A model generated the notes under the pieces. That model did not search any database, was not told the origin of the DNA, and was given only the letters and a program-made list of their open reading frames with translations. A stretch of 64,000 nt of DNA from Erythrobasidium yunnanense (Eukaryota; Basidiomycota; Cystobasidiomycetes; Erythrobasidiales; Erythrobasidiaceae), in NCBI GenBank assembly GCA_001600175.1, contig BCJC01000008.1, forward strand, positions 1,118,781 to 1,182,780, given 5' to 3'. A program made the translations under genes and the position numbers. Positions 32,988 through 43,336 of the stretch are shown piece after piece (the stretch's first letter is position 1; each line of letters opens with the position of its first letter).

Positions 32988-33812
32988 ATGCTCAGCAATA
33001 TCGCCTCCCTCCTCACCTTCGAGAATCTGCTGTGCCTCTATACCTTTTCAGTAATGGTACTGTCTTTTCTCTTTCACGCCAACCCAGACAATCCTTTCAA
33101 CAAGAAATGGCACTTCTGGATCAACGCCCTCATAAGCCTGCATTCCATGCTCCTCATACACTTTCTCATGCTGCGATTACGCTTTCGATACTATATTATC
33201 GTGGATCTGTTCATTGGACTGCCTTCACTGCTTGGCACTTGGGGAACTGGGCGCGACGAAGTCCGCAACGTTCTCAATGCGAATTGCGGGAATGGCGAAA
33301 CTCTCTTAAGAATCGAAGTCAGTGAATTCAGTACATCTACCCTTTCGAAGATATATGACATACTTACATAGCTTTGTGATCAGGCTAGGCACCTCCGACG
33401 CTTCTGTGATCTGTCCGCGCCCCCGCATCTGATCACTCCGGAAAGGCAGAGATTAGAGTATGCGCTCCTGGCGGCCGAGGCCTTTCTCTCACTCGAAGAC
33501 GAGTGTACTAGGTCATACAGGTTGTGCTTTCCGCTTGGGCTTATTAAGATCGGCATCGATAAGGCTATGAACAGAGAGACACCCTTCACAGTAGCAGGCA
33601 AAGTGAAGCGCATTGCCTGCAGTGAAAGGCTGTGCATTGCGCTTAAAACCTTCAGGGCAGCACAGGCTCTCGAGCATGTCAATGGATTTGAGGACCCAGA
33701 CGTGCACCACCATATGTCTCGATACGAAAATTGGATGGCCGAGCTAGAGGACGATGAAAGACAGCTACGCGGATCAGACACTGAAGAGAGGAGAGACTTC
33801 AAGGAAGAATGA
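32988..33812 (+). CDS. Tandem membrane-protein family, member 8 of 8
   Basis: Exons 32988-33317 and 33384-33812 give 252 aa. Exon 1: LLCLYTFSVMVLSFLF, NKKWHFWINALISLHSMLL (K-W-x-F-W kept) and YYIIVDLFIGLPSLLGTW. Exon 2: ARHLRRFCDL, PLGLIKIGIDKAMNRETPF, AGKVKRIACSERLCIALKT and YENWMAELEDDERQL, with an acidic tail. DKARN reads DKAMN here. It closes the array and is followed on the opposite strand by the right family A gene. Function unknown. Confidence 0.8.
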
Positions 33813-33979
33813 CAGTAGCACCTCGATAATTTCGGTACAACCGGCCAAACTTCGATCGATAGGAATAGGCAACTTGTAGCTCTGCATCCCGATCATTCCC
33901 GCAACCATAAAGGAGGCAATGAGAGCTTTGCTACCACGCAGCGATTCCGGTTAATGCTTATCGGGAGAGCGTACAGTTG

Positions 33980-34621
33980 CTAACTGTAGCTAGCCTGCTC
34001 AAGACTAGATAGAAGCTGGCTCGCGTTTTCTCGACATCCTTCGCATGTGACGCCTGGATCTAGTCTTGTAACGACCTTGCCCAGCTTGACAGTCGATAAC
34101 CCGGCTTGTTTCGCTCCCTCCGACATCTCTCGACTGACCTTGGAGTCTGAGAAGTCCCAATGGCGTTCGCAGTAAGGATTGATGGCGGTAAGTGTGCCCG
34201 CTGCAGTTTGAGCGAGAGCTTGACAGTTCGCCTCGTCCAGGCTCTTGATGGCCATCTTGACCAATGGAATCGTCCAATGTTCCTAGAGAATACATAGCAA
34301 GTACATAAGCCGAGATGTGCAACCTCTAGTACCAGTTGTCATACCAGAATGACTTGCAAGGCAGTCTTTTCATCTGGATCCGGTGCGATCGGGTCGAGCA
34401 TCGTTATGCTGCCATAGGCTCGATGCAGTTCCAGCTCAACGTATCTGACGAGGACGAAGTCAAGAGGGCATTCAGCAACCTCTAGTGTCCGCCTACTTGA
34501 GGTTCGCTAGAGCCTCGTCTCTGGTAGCTGGTACAGAATGCGGCAGATCCTTGCCAATGGACGTTTCACGAGGCTTCTTGATCAAGCCAAGGTACTCGGC
34601 ACCACGTTTGATGTATTCCAT
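33980..34621 (-). CDS. Family A protein, right copy (unrecognised, 175 aa)
   Basis: Paralog of the gene at 20571-21229. Exons on the minus strand are 34621-34497, 34444-34345 and 34282-33980, with intron phases identical to the left copy. Shared blocks are MEYIKRGAEYLGLIKKPRE, TSIGKDLPHSVPATRDEAL, WTIPLVKMAIKSLDE and INPYCERHWDFS. The C-terminal third (VTCEGCRENASQLLSSLEQ) is less conserved. Soluble and helical, with no signal or membrane span. It diverges across 332 bp from the gene at 34954. The pair mirrors the pair on the left side of the array. Function unknown. Confidence 0.77.
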
Positions 34622-34953
34622 AAGATGCCTGGGACGTCGAGCAGAGACAAGATGCAAAGTCTCGAAAGATTTTACGCCTCAAAAGCCTCAAGAAGACGCT
34701 GGAAGACCTTAGCCAAACTGTAAAGCAGTAGGACGGTTGCGCACGCCTTGATCTGGCATACAGGCTATCTCTCTTCGAACGCCTCTGGTCTACAGAATGT
34801 GCCCAGACTTTGCGAGACTTCCACTAAGCGCCTCGCAAGAACGCCAAACAACGCTGTATAAGAAGGATAGAATTGGAACATCTCCTGCTTTCTCCCCATC
34901 CATCTTCTCCCTTCACAGCGGTCTCACACTTTCTACTCTTGCTCTTGCCGAAT

Positions 34954-35512
34954 ATGACTGCAAGCGACGTAATTCAAAGTCTATCAGGTGCCACATCTGC
35001 AGTGTACGATGCGGGTAGACTTGGCGTCTCTCTGAGTCAGGTTGCGCCCAAAGCCATGGAGGAGGCCAGAGGTAGTGGCCAAGTTAAGGAATCAAAGGAC
35101 GATCTGAGCAGTGAGGTGAGCATGGTGCTGTCGCTTCGCTCTGAGAAGACCGCTAAAACATCGACCATCGTAGGTTGCCAGGGCTGCGGATACTATCAAG
35201 AAGACGCCTAACGCCAATCCGCTTGATCGGCTCCGGCTCACAGTTGATAAGCAGAATGCTTCTGGCCATCTCAACAGTGAGAGATCACGCGTACATGCGA
35301 ACAACGAGCCCACTTGGAGCGGAACGGGCCGCAGGGTCGCGGATCTTGCAAAGGGAACTGTGCAAGGAGGAGAGATCGTCAAGGATAGGAATGAGAAATT
35401 GACGGAGAAGCTCAAAGAGGATGAGAAGAGGGCAGAAGAAAGTCAGGATCGAGCTGGAAATGCGCTTGAAAGCGATGACAAACCTGCTCCGTCTCGTAGG
35501 AACTCCTCCTAG
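34954..35512 (+). CDS. Family B small hydrophilic protein, right copy (166 aa)
   Basis: Exons 34954-35115 and 35174-35512 join in phase 0. The N-terminus (DVIQSLSGATSAVYDAGRLG) is weakly amphipathic. The rest is highly charged (KLTEKLKEDEKRAEESQD) and probably a helix or disordered. Like the gene at 22147 it has two exons with an intron after about 50 codons, and it diverges from a family A gene. Sequence identity between the two B genes is weak by eye. Function unknown. Confidence 0.55.
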
Positions 35513-35756
35513 AATGGCGTATCTCCGTGACTCTACGGTGACCATCAATCTTTCTGGACCTGCTGTCGATGCTGTCTGTTAGACAATCCAGTATTTACTC
35601 TTTACGTGTTACCTTGATTCCGTATGGACTGTTCGAGCAATTATACAGTATATCCAGCAGGTAAGAAATAGTTTAATGATGTGGGTCCCAATGAGGCTTG
35701 TGAAGAGGCTGGATACCGCATGCACGATTTGAATGTAAGAATGGGGCATCACCATG

Positions 35757-38700
35757 CTATCTTACAAGCCTTGACAATTCCACCAGCTCTGGCGACGGAT
35801 CTTGACATAGCGCCAGCGCTTCCGCCAGATACTGTCCATTGGCTTGTAGACTGCCCGGGTTTAGACTTGCTGCCGCGCACATCCCCTGAAGAGCCGAGTC
35901 CTGCTCGGCTCCCTTCGTGACATGCAGCATCGTCTGACTCCACAGACGCAGTACTTCATCTAGCCTGGGCGCCATAGTCTGCGGGGAAGCGAGAGCTAGT
36001 CGACCAATGGTTATTGCTGTGTTCTCGAGTAGGTTCGCCGAAGCTTTGATGGAGGTAAGAATAGGCAGCATCTTGTCCAACAGGCTTGGGGTGAAAGGCT
36101 CGATGTTTTGGCCTGATACCGGGTTTCAGGCTGGTCTCTTCCTAACAGGCATTTTCGACTCACCAAGCGCCATCGCGAGTTCGCCTATTGCCCAGATGGC
36201 ATTGCTGTCCGCTCCCGAATTGGCCATCTTGGGCTGTGAGCTTATTGCGTCGGTCATTGTGGATAGAAGCTGCCCGAGGACTGGATACAAGGTGGAGATC
36301 GCTTTGCTGGCTAGATCGCCAACAAGTGCGAAGGTTGATTGTCGCACCGCAGATTCAGGATACTGCGGAAGTAAACCTCAGGAGCGGGCACATTGAGCAA
36401 AAGAGACACATACCGAAAGACAGATCAGAAGCATTGGTAGACTGCCGTTATCGCTAGCCGAGACGAACGGCGTTAAGGGACCCTCTGCATCTGAGCCGAG
36501 AGCCTGTACCAGACTGCTGATAAGGTCGATGGAGACGACAAGCCAAGTCTTGTCCGGTTTCTCAATGTTCGTGGGGGCTTCTTGGTACCGCTGGTATTGG
36601 TATAACGAGGAATGGACCAGCTGATAGGCTCTTTGCAGGACTGATTAGGAAGGCAAGGCTAAGCGATATACGGGATCGATCGCAAGAGTGAGGCCTACCT
36701 GGATCGGCGTAAGGCTTGAAGCCTGATCCTGCCGCGACCACCAGGGATGTCAAGCACTGAATCCGTCATCAGCGCCATGAACGAAAATTTCGTGTAGCCA
36801 TTCCCACCTCGAGTAGCTGTAGAAGGTTCGGATCATCGTCGCCGAAAGTCTGCCACCGCTGTATGAGCGGAGGCATTAGTTGCCCTAGAAGTTCCGCATC
36901 GTCGAGGCCGCCTAGACCGACTGCATCTGACAAGTATGCGATGGTATCATATAGCTTCAGGATATTCCGATGTTGATATCTGCCGAACGCAGCTACAAAT
37001 GCCTGGACTATCGCGCTGTAGTAGGACCGAAGAGCACCGGTATGCCCTGCTTCTTTCGCTAGATAACCAAAGGCCCGTATTGCATTCGACTGCGTATGCT
37101 TGTTGTTGTCCAAAGCCACTGTCAGAAGCTCAAATCCTCGGGTCAGTTCTATGTCTGACATTCCTGCAATTTTCACTTACTCCCTCCGTGGTTGGTAGCA
37201 GGAAGTCATGGCCTGAGTTGCCAGAACTTGCTATCCACGCTGAGTATTCTCCCAGAGTCCAGGCAGCCCCAGAGCGTATAAGAGGCTGTGTAGGAGTCTT
37301 AGCTCATGGCGATGTGTCCCTGTGATACTGCCTACATGCGGATCCCTCAAGCTTTCCAGCAAAAAGGGCACCAAGCTTGGCAGATGGTCGTGCATCGATG
37401 TGTTGCAGCCTGAGTCGCAAAGGAATGATCTGTCAGGTCGGAGATTGACCGCAGATAGAGAGTCGCTAGCTTACCCGCCGCGACACTTCCCAGCGCATGT
37501 ATTGCCGCCTCTCTTTGAAACAGATCTTGCTGCGAGAGCATCTTTGTGACTTCAGGTAGGAAGATCTCCAGTAATGCCGCCTCAAAAACGTCTGCTGCCG
37601 TTTCTAGCGATCTGGAAGCTGCTCTTCTGACTGTCCACAGTGTATCGTCGTCCTCCTCATCCTCCTCATCTTCTTCCTCATCTCCAGCATCCTCTTCATC
37701 ATCTCCGTTCTGCAAAGCAGCCAGATCGTCTGCCGTCATGCCCATTCTCGCAGCTAGAGAAGGTACTTTTGTAGTCGCGCCTGCTGTCCGGCTCTTATGA
37801 ATATGTGGCTTTATGTCGGTCGCTTTGTCTTCTTTCTGATAGTCATCCTCGTCTAGATCTAGCACTTCTCGTGAATTAGGTGTGAAAGCTATCGCCTGCA
37901 GCAAGCCAGGCAGGAATTTGTCTAGATGCAACTGTAGTTGTTCGTACAAGTCGGGTTCTTCGGTAAACCTGAATACAGAGGGTTAGTCACGCATATGCCG
38001 GCTTGTTGAAGGATCAACCTACGTGAGCAGGAACTCGGCGGCTGTGAGAGCCAATTCTTCTTCACTATCCTTCGCTTGTAAGCAATACAGCATGAATTCG
38101 ATAACAGGTTCTATATGCGGAACGATTTGATCTGGCCAGAAGCTGAGTAGGGTATTCATGGATTCGACTACGGCTTTGCGGACTCGTATCGATGGGTCTG
38201 AGGTGAGATTGAACATATTTGACAGGAAGTTTGGTAATTGTTGCAGCAGAATAGCAGGTTGCGAAACGATAAAAGGGTTGATGGCTTCCAGCGCCAGACT
38301 TCGGATATTGACAGATTGAGAGGTGAGGCCGGCGTGTATGAGAGTAGGAAGTATGACATCGAAAGGTTTCTGGTTGTTGAATGTAAGATCTGCCAGCACG
38401 CGTGGACTTTGTCTGCTGATGTTCGAGATTGCTTTGTATGCGGACTGACAGATATTCAGGTCAGCTTCTGCTTCGTTTTCCGAAGTGTCTAAGGATGTGG
38501 ACCTCTTGTATAGCTTGGTTCTGAGAGTTCATACATTCCAGCAACCTCACAATAGCTTCAGGCCAGTTGCTAGGTCCCAAGCTTCTGAAGAGCCAGTCTA
38601 TAATGCTTGATGCCGTGTTGCGGATCTGACTGTGTGGATCTTGAAGAGCTACAAAGATGGTATCCTTGACATACTCTAGGATCTCCGGCGGGAAGACGGC

Positions 38701-38958
38701 GACCTTGTTTGTGACATTGTTCTTCAAGGCGAGTCCAGCTCGAAGTCTTACGGTCTCCCGCTCGTTGATGCAGACTGCAAAGATGTATACGAGATATCCA
38801 GGGAGTGCTGGAACAGTCGCGGAAAAGTGGTCGAGCTGCTCGATAACGGCTTTCTGAGCTTCGTTTGTCGGGACATCTGCATGCTGAAGGACCCGGATGA
38901 GCTGTTGCAGAGCATCGCGGTCGGGCTCAAACAGGCTAGAAGCAGCAGCAGCAGTCAT
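35757..38958 (-). CDS. KAP104: Transportin/karyopherin beta-2 (Kap104 type), with apparent frameshift
   Basis: A HEAT-repeat import receptor for PY-NLS cargo such as hnRNP-type proteins. Exons on the minus strand are 38958-38503, 38444-38023, 37968-37475, 37409-37336, 37286-37228, 37163-36808, 36756-36699, 36640-36414, 36362-36164 and 36112-35757. They sum to 2701 nt, one more than 900 codons. The typical acidic insert loop (DEEEDEEDEEDDD) and LMPPLIQRW are present. Exon 5 reads PLIRSGAAW, then the family's TLGEYSAW continues only in the next frame. The extra base is a G in the GGG at 37259-37261. The last intron is optional: a donor at 35765 with an acceptor near 35710 would give a different short C-terminus ending at 35673. 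Confidence 0.88.
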
Positions 38959-39557
38959 GGCGTGTAGTAATTGTGATTGAGCAGAGACAAGGATGCAAGT
39001 AGCATGAATAGACTGACAAAGACAGGCTCTGATGATGAAGCACAAAGGGAAAGCTACCGCGTACTTTCCGCCAGGGAGTACATCCATCAACGTACGTAGC
39101 TTATCCAGAAAGGAGCAGTACTGACGATAATCTATGCTACCCCTATCCAGCTTGGTCAGGTCAGGCACGTGTAGAGAGCTGTTGCTCTCAGCAATGATCT
39201 TGAACAGAGAGACCTGCTCGCTGAGACAGGCGATGGTGAGGGCGCGTGAAATCGACGTCCATCTGTGGGGAAAAGTCACAGGGTACTACAGGCCAATGTT
39301 CTGACTTCTTGGCAGTATGTAGCATGTACAGCCCCATGAGGCAGCCGGTACCGGTCGTCAGCTTTCATTGTCAGTGAATGTAGGATGTCTTGCGTCACGG
39401 CCTTCACCCAAGTCAGCGTCAGGCGGAAAGCGCGTCGGCGCGAGACTTGTTTTTGCGAGACGAATCCGCAAGAAGACCAAGACTGATTGGAGAATGACTG
39501 CGCTCTTGCTTTCCAAGATCAGTGCTCTCTATCTATCCATTCCATTCAAGATCAAGC
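38959..39557. other. Intergenic with an open minus-strand stretch of unknown status
   Basis: The frame of the transportin start stays open upstream to about 39279. It reads SRALTIACLSEQVSLFKIIA and later DYRQYCSFLDKLRT, and is bounded by a good acceptor (TTTTCCCCACAG near 39272) and a good donor (GTACGT near 39095). This looks like an exon of a small unrecognised minus-strand gene, or an alternative 5' exon. I cannot complete a model. The rest of the stretch holds nothing recognisable. Confidence 0.3.
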
Positions 39558-40396
39558 ATGAGCGCCCAATCTGCACTTCCCGCGCGCAGCAATGCCGACA
39601 CGGTACTTTACATCCACGGTGAGCTATATCAGCTGCCCCCACAATATCTCCAGATGGACACCAATTTGAAGTCCTCTTGGTGCAGCTGCAGTAGGCGCCA
39701 TTACCGCCTTGGTTCTGGCTCCCGCTGGTGTTCTGCTGGCTCGTTATGGCCGCATGTGGCCACGATGGGCTATTGTTCATCGCGCCATCAATCTCGGAAC
39801 AGTAGCCTTCGCTATTGCTGCTTTCGCTACTGGACAGGCGGGTCCGAACAGGGACGAGTGAGCATAGGCCAGATTCTCAGGAAATTACCCAGTTATACGA
39901 GCTCACTGGCCATTGCAGATCAGATAGAGCGAGCTCGAGTGCACATCCAACACTTGGCATCGTGACTGGCGCAGCAATCCTCATTCAGGTCGCGATCGGT
40001 ATATACGCAAAGCGCATCCCTCCGCCCAGCTTCAGCTTCGTTACCCTTCAAATAAGTAGGCATCCTGTTCGCTGGGGTCATCTTTTCTTTGGTCTTGTGA
40101 CGGCCGGCCTTCTATGTGAGCGGGTAGCTTTCTTGCTGCGAACCTGATACAAAGCTGATGCCCATCGCACAGACGGGCAAATCTTCACTGGTATCGAATA
40201 CTGGAACGAGGTCGTCGAACAGAAATCGTATATTCCAAAGGGTGCCAAGATTGCGTTCTGGGTTCTGCTCGGTATCGAAGTTGCGGTGTATATCGTTGGC
40301 TGGCCGCTTGCAGAATTCCGAGGCAGACGCAGACGCGCTATGGAGGAGCAGGAGTCCCTTGGCTTGAAGACAGTGTCCAATCCGAGCAGACCATAG
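39558..40396 (+). CDS. Cytochrome b561-like membrane protein, copy 1
   Basis: Exons 39558-39618, 39686-39857, 39919-40115 and 40173-40396 give 217 aa with about five membrane spans. The layout fits the cytochrome b561 / DOMON-associated domain, in which paired His residues on four helices hold two hemes for transmembrane electron transfer. Candidate ligands are the His in LYIHAAVGA, VHRAIN, AHPTLGIVTG and RWGHLFFG. LAPAGVLLARYGR is the typical first-helix exit. The C-terminus is a basic cytosolic tail (RGRRRRAMEEQ). There is no DOMON domain or signal peptide. The tandem paralog at 41145 has identical intron phases. Electron donor and acceptor are unknown. Confidence 0.8.
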
Positions 40397-41144
40397 CCGG
40401 CAGGTCGATGGCAGACAGTCTATGTAGTGACTCTTCGTGCCGCATCGTCCAAGCTTTCCTTCCCAGCTCTGGGCTACTTGCTGCTACTGAGACGAGTACG
40501 CTTCAATGCTGAGACGTTGCCAATCTTTCGCTGCTAAGCTCCTCATGCTAGCTATCTTAAACGCTCCAAGCTTGAGGTCGTCGATGTCAAGCAGTACCAA
40601 TGCATGGAGCTTCGAAGACTGGTCTTGCAGTACTCCACTGCGGACGTCGTATACGTTGATGCACCTCCGTCCCATGGCTAGCGAGCGTGCGTGGAAGGCA
40701 GAGCAGAGCATGGCCTTTGCTTCTTCAAAACGATCATCGAAGGTTGCGCAGCAGACCAGCCGCCAGCAAGTATCGGTGCATCGACGATGCACAACTATTC
40801 AATTGCTACGTACGTAGACAGTACCGTACTGAAGCAGACCCGCCAATAATAGCAAGTGAGCGCAGCTGTGCAGAGATTTTAATTTGGTCTTCGAGATACG
40901 ATGCGTAAACACAGACGTCCACGTTATGTAGATGTGCCCGTCTCTGACGATGAGAGCTTGTGCAGTTGCGCACGATCTAATTGGTCGCTGCTCTTAAATC
41001 GGACAATTGCGAAGAACGTAGGAAATGATCATGGATACTTGACCCGCATCAGAAACTGCATTCACCTCTCTCTCCTTCACCACTGAAACACCCGTTCTTT
41101 CCATCTTCCATCCTTCTCATCCTTTTCCCTAAGCTTTCGATCTG
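40397..41144. other. Intergenic with a minus-strand open frame
   Basis: A minus-strand frame at 40484-40792 encodes about 100 residues with regular composition (FEEAKAMLCSAFHARSLAMG, SKLHALVLLDIDDLKLGAF). It could be the last exon of an unrecognised gene or a relic. No start or partner exon was found. The remainder is the promoter side of the second b561-like gene. Confidence 0.3.
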
Positions 41145-41963
41145 ATGTCAGCTACTGAAGGGGCGAATGCCAACTCACTGCTTATAACCCATGGTGAGTT
41201 TCAAGCAGTAGTTGCGTATACGGCCAAAACCGATGCTGATCGTTAATGCTTGGTGCACAGCTGTTTTCGGGGCCCTCACTGCCTTGATCCTGGCACCCGC
41301 TGGCATCTTAATAGCTCGATATGGCCGCACTTGGTCACATTGGGCTGCTGTTCATCGAGCTATCAACGTTGGAACCGTGGCTTTCGCCATTATCGCGTTT
41401 GCTACTGGAGAAGCCGTTTCAGGGTAAGAGGATGATGGGTCTTCAGTCTAGCCAAGATGTGATATTGACATAGTCGTGCAGGTCAGATCCCGGTGAACCG
41501 AGCTCCAACCCGCACCCAACGCTTGGCGTGGTCACTTTCATTGTCATCCTCGTTCAAGCCGTCATTGGCATATTCGCAAAGTGGCGCCTGCCTGCACCCA
41601 GCTTCAGTTACGTGACTCTGCAGAAAGGCAGGCACTGGATTCGCTTCGTCCATATCGCCCTCGGGATCGCCACGGCCGGCCTCCTGTGTAAGTGGATAAA
41701 TCGACGTTGCTGTAAGGATGTGCACAATCTGACATTTTCGTATAGACGGTCAGATTATGACTGGTCTTACGTACTGGAACGACGTGGTTGAGCAGCGATC
41801 CCACATGCCTTATGGTGTCAACATCGCATTCTGGGTTCTCCTAGCTGTCGAAATTGCTATATACGTCGCAGGTTGGCCTCTAGCTGAGTTGAGGGGTCGA
41901 CGTAGACGAGCTGTGGAGCAGGAAGGCATCGAAAAGGCAGCATTCACCCAGAGCAGGGCGTAG
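41145..41963 (+). CDS. Cytochrome b561-like membrane protein, copy 2
   Basis: Exons 41145-41193, 41261-41423, 41482-41687 and 41746-41963 give 211 aa. It is paralogous to the gene at 39558 along its whole length and shares all three intron phases. Conserved parts are ILAPAGILIARYGR, VHRAINVGTVAFAI, NPHPTLGVV, APSFSYVTLQKGRHW, YGQIMTGLTYWNDVVEQ and VAGWPLAELRGRRRR. The four candidate heme-binding His residues are kept. The N-terminus is shorter than in copy 1. This is a tandem duplication with both copies apparently intact. Probably a ferric- or ascorbate-linked transmembrane oxidoreductase (inference from family). Confidence 0.82.
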
Positions 41964-42312
41964 CTGGTAGAAGCGCCGGAGGGCTATGCTCATTGTTTGT
42001 CCAGCACAATAGATTGTAGAATGACAAGTGATCAGCCTTGCATGCCGTATGGATTGACAACAGAACCCCGGCTCCGCCAGCATGACAGTAATCTCGCGAA
42101 TCTACTCGATGCAGTGTCCGACAGTTGTCCTGGTATGTTGGCCAACGATGTGAACGGCTGTTGATAGGCACGATAGTGTATATGCTGCAAGTTTCGCCGA
42201 TGACCGGCTAGGCTTATCCTGCTTTCTCAGCCAGAAGTCCAGGGTCGCCAATCGCACATGGCGAAACCATGGATAGAGACCCGATCGACGCGGAGGATGC
42301 GCGAATGTCGAC
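41964..42312. other. Intergenic, convergent 3' ends
   Basis: Between the second b561-like gene and the HD-domain gene. Nothing recognised. Confidence 0.4.
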
Positions 42313-43175
42313 TCATGACTGGCCAGAAAGACTTTCCTCCTCTTCTAGGCGAGCCATGAAGTCCAGCATAGTCTGGTGCCGAGCTGTCGCTAACTTTTTC
42401 CCTGTCTCGGTGCGCATCATGTCCTTGAGCTTGAATAGTTTATCGTGGAAGTGAGAAACGGAGTCGCCTGGGTTGCCCGGCTCGAGTAAAGGTCTGTTCT
42501 TTGCTGCTGAAAAGGCAGCACATCGCAATATGCCGATGCCTAGTATATGCAGCTACTTCAGCACCATTTCCGTGCATATAGAACGCTACCAACCTCCGAT
42601 GGCATCCAATTTATCCGCATCTTGAACGCAGTGCAGCTCGACACACTCGTTATGCCATGCCGTCTGCGTACCTTCCTTCATCCGCTTAACTTCTTTGCTA
42701 TAGCTCACGCCTTCACAGATCTGGCACACGAGCCTAGCACGAGCTTCGGAGATTGCTCCATTCGCCAGGTAGGTATGGAAGAAACGCTCGTTGAGGTCGT
42801 CCCACACGCTTTGCGTCTTGGCAGCATACTTGCTATCGTGTCTAGCATTACAGGTCACGTCAGCAATGGTCGCGACTCTGTATAATCAGAAAGTACGCAG
42901 CATACAAGTCGTGGAAGAGGGCTGCCAGCTCGACGACGAGCATGTCAATTGCATTTTGAGCGTCTATGCTTCTAGCTATGCGCAATGCCAGCTTGCGCAC
43001 GCGCTCCACGTGAAGCCCTGCGAGAGCTCTCAGTCGCCGAGTCGATGAGTCCCGCTTGTTTGAGAGCGAACAGACAGTCGTGACTGGGATCGTATGCGCT
43101 CATGTGGTCTCTTGCAAGCTTCTCTGCAGCTGCCAGCATTTGTGCTTGCATCTCGTTCGCCTTTGCCTCGGCCAT
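42313..43175 (-). CDS. HD-domain metal-dependent phosphohydrolase
   Basis: Exons on the minus strand are 43175-43076, 43017-42906, 42841-42594 and 42539-42313, giving 228 aa. The HD superfamily pattern is complete. SHDWLHVERVRKLALRIA provides the first metal His, ALFHDLHDSKY is the His-Asp pair that names the family, and DADKLDAIGGIGILRC gives the late Asp. The C-terminus (HFHDKLFKLKDMM) is typical of the small cytosolic HD hydrolases found from bacteria to fungi. Known members act on nucleotides or related phosphates; the substrate here is unknown. The diagnostic residues appear only after splicing, across exon boundaries, which supports the model. Confidence 0.87.
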
Positions 43176-43336
43176 GTTTCGTTGTTCTTGCTTCGAAAGT
43201 GGTCAATCCTGCTTGAGAGCTCTACAGCTGGCTTCGTTGCTCGTTCAGCTCGTTGCGTCGCGCGTCTGAGTGTCTCTGAATTGGTCAAGTCCCAAGCTTC
43301 GAAGTCTTCACGAGGCTTTCGGCCTGCCTGGCTGGC

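Noticed and set aside
37164-37180. A 17-nt intron in transportin between the TLGEYSAW segment and the next exon
   Set aside because: Too short to be real. A donor at 37227 gives a normal 64-nt intron with correct phase.
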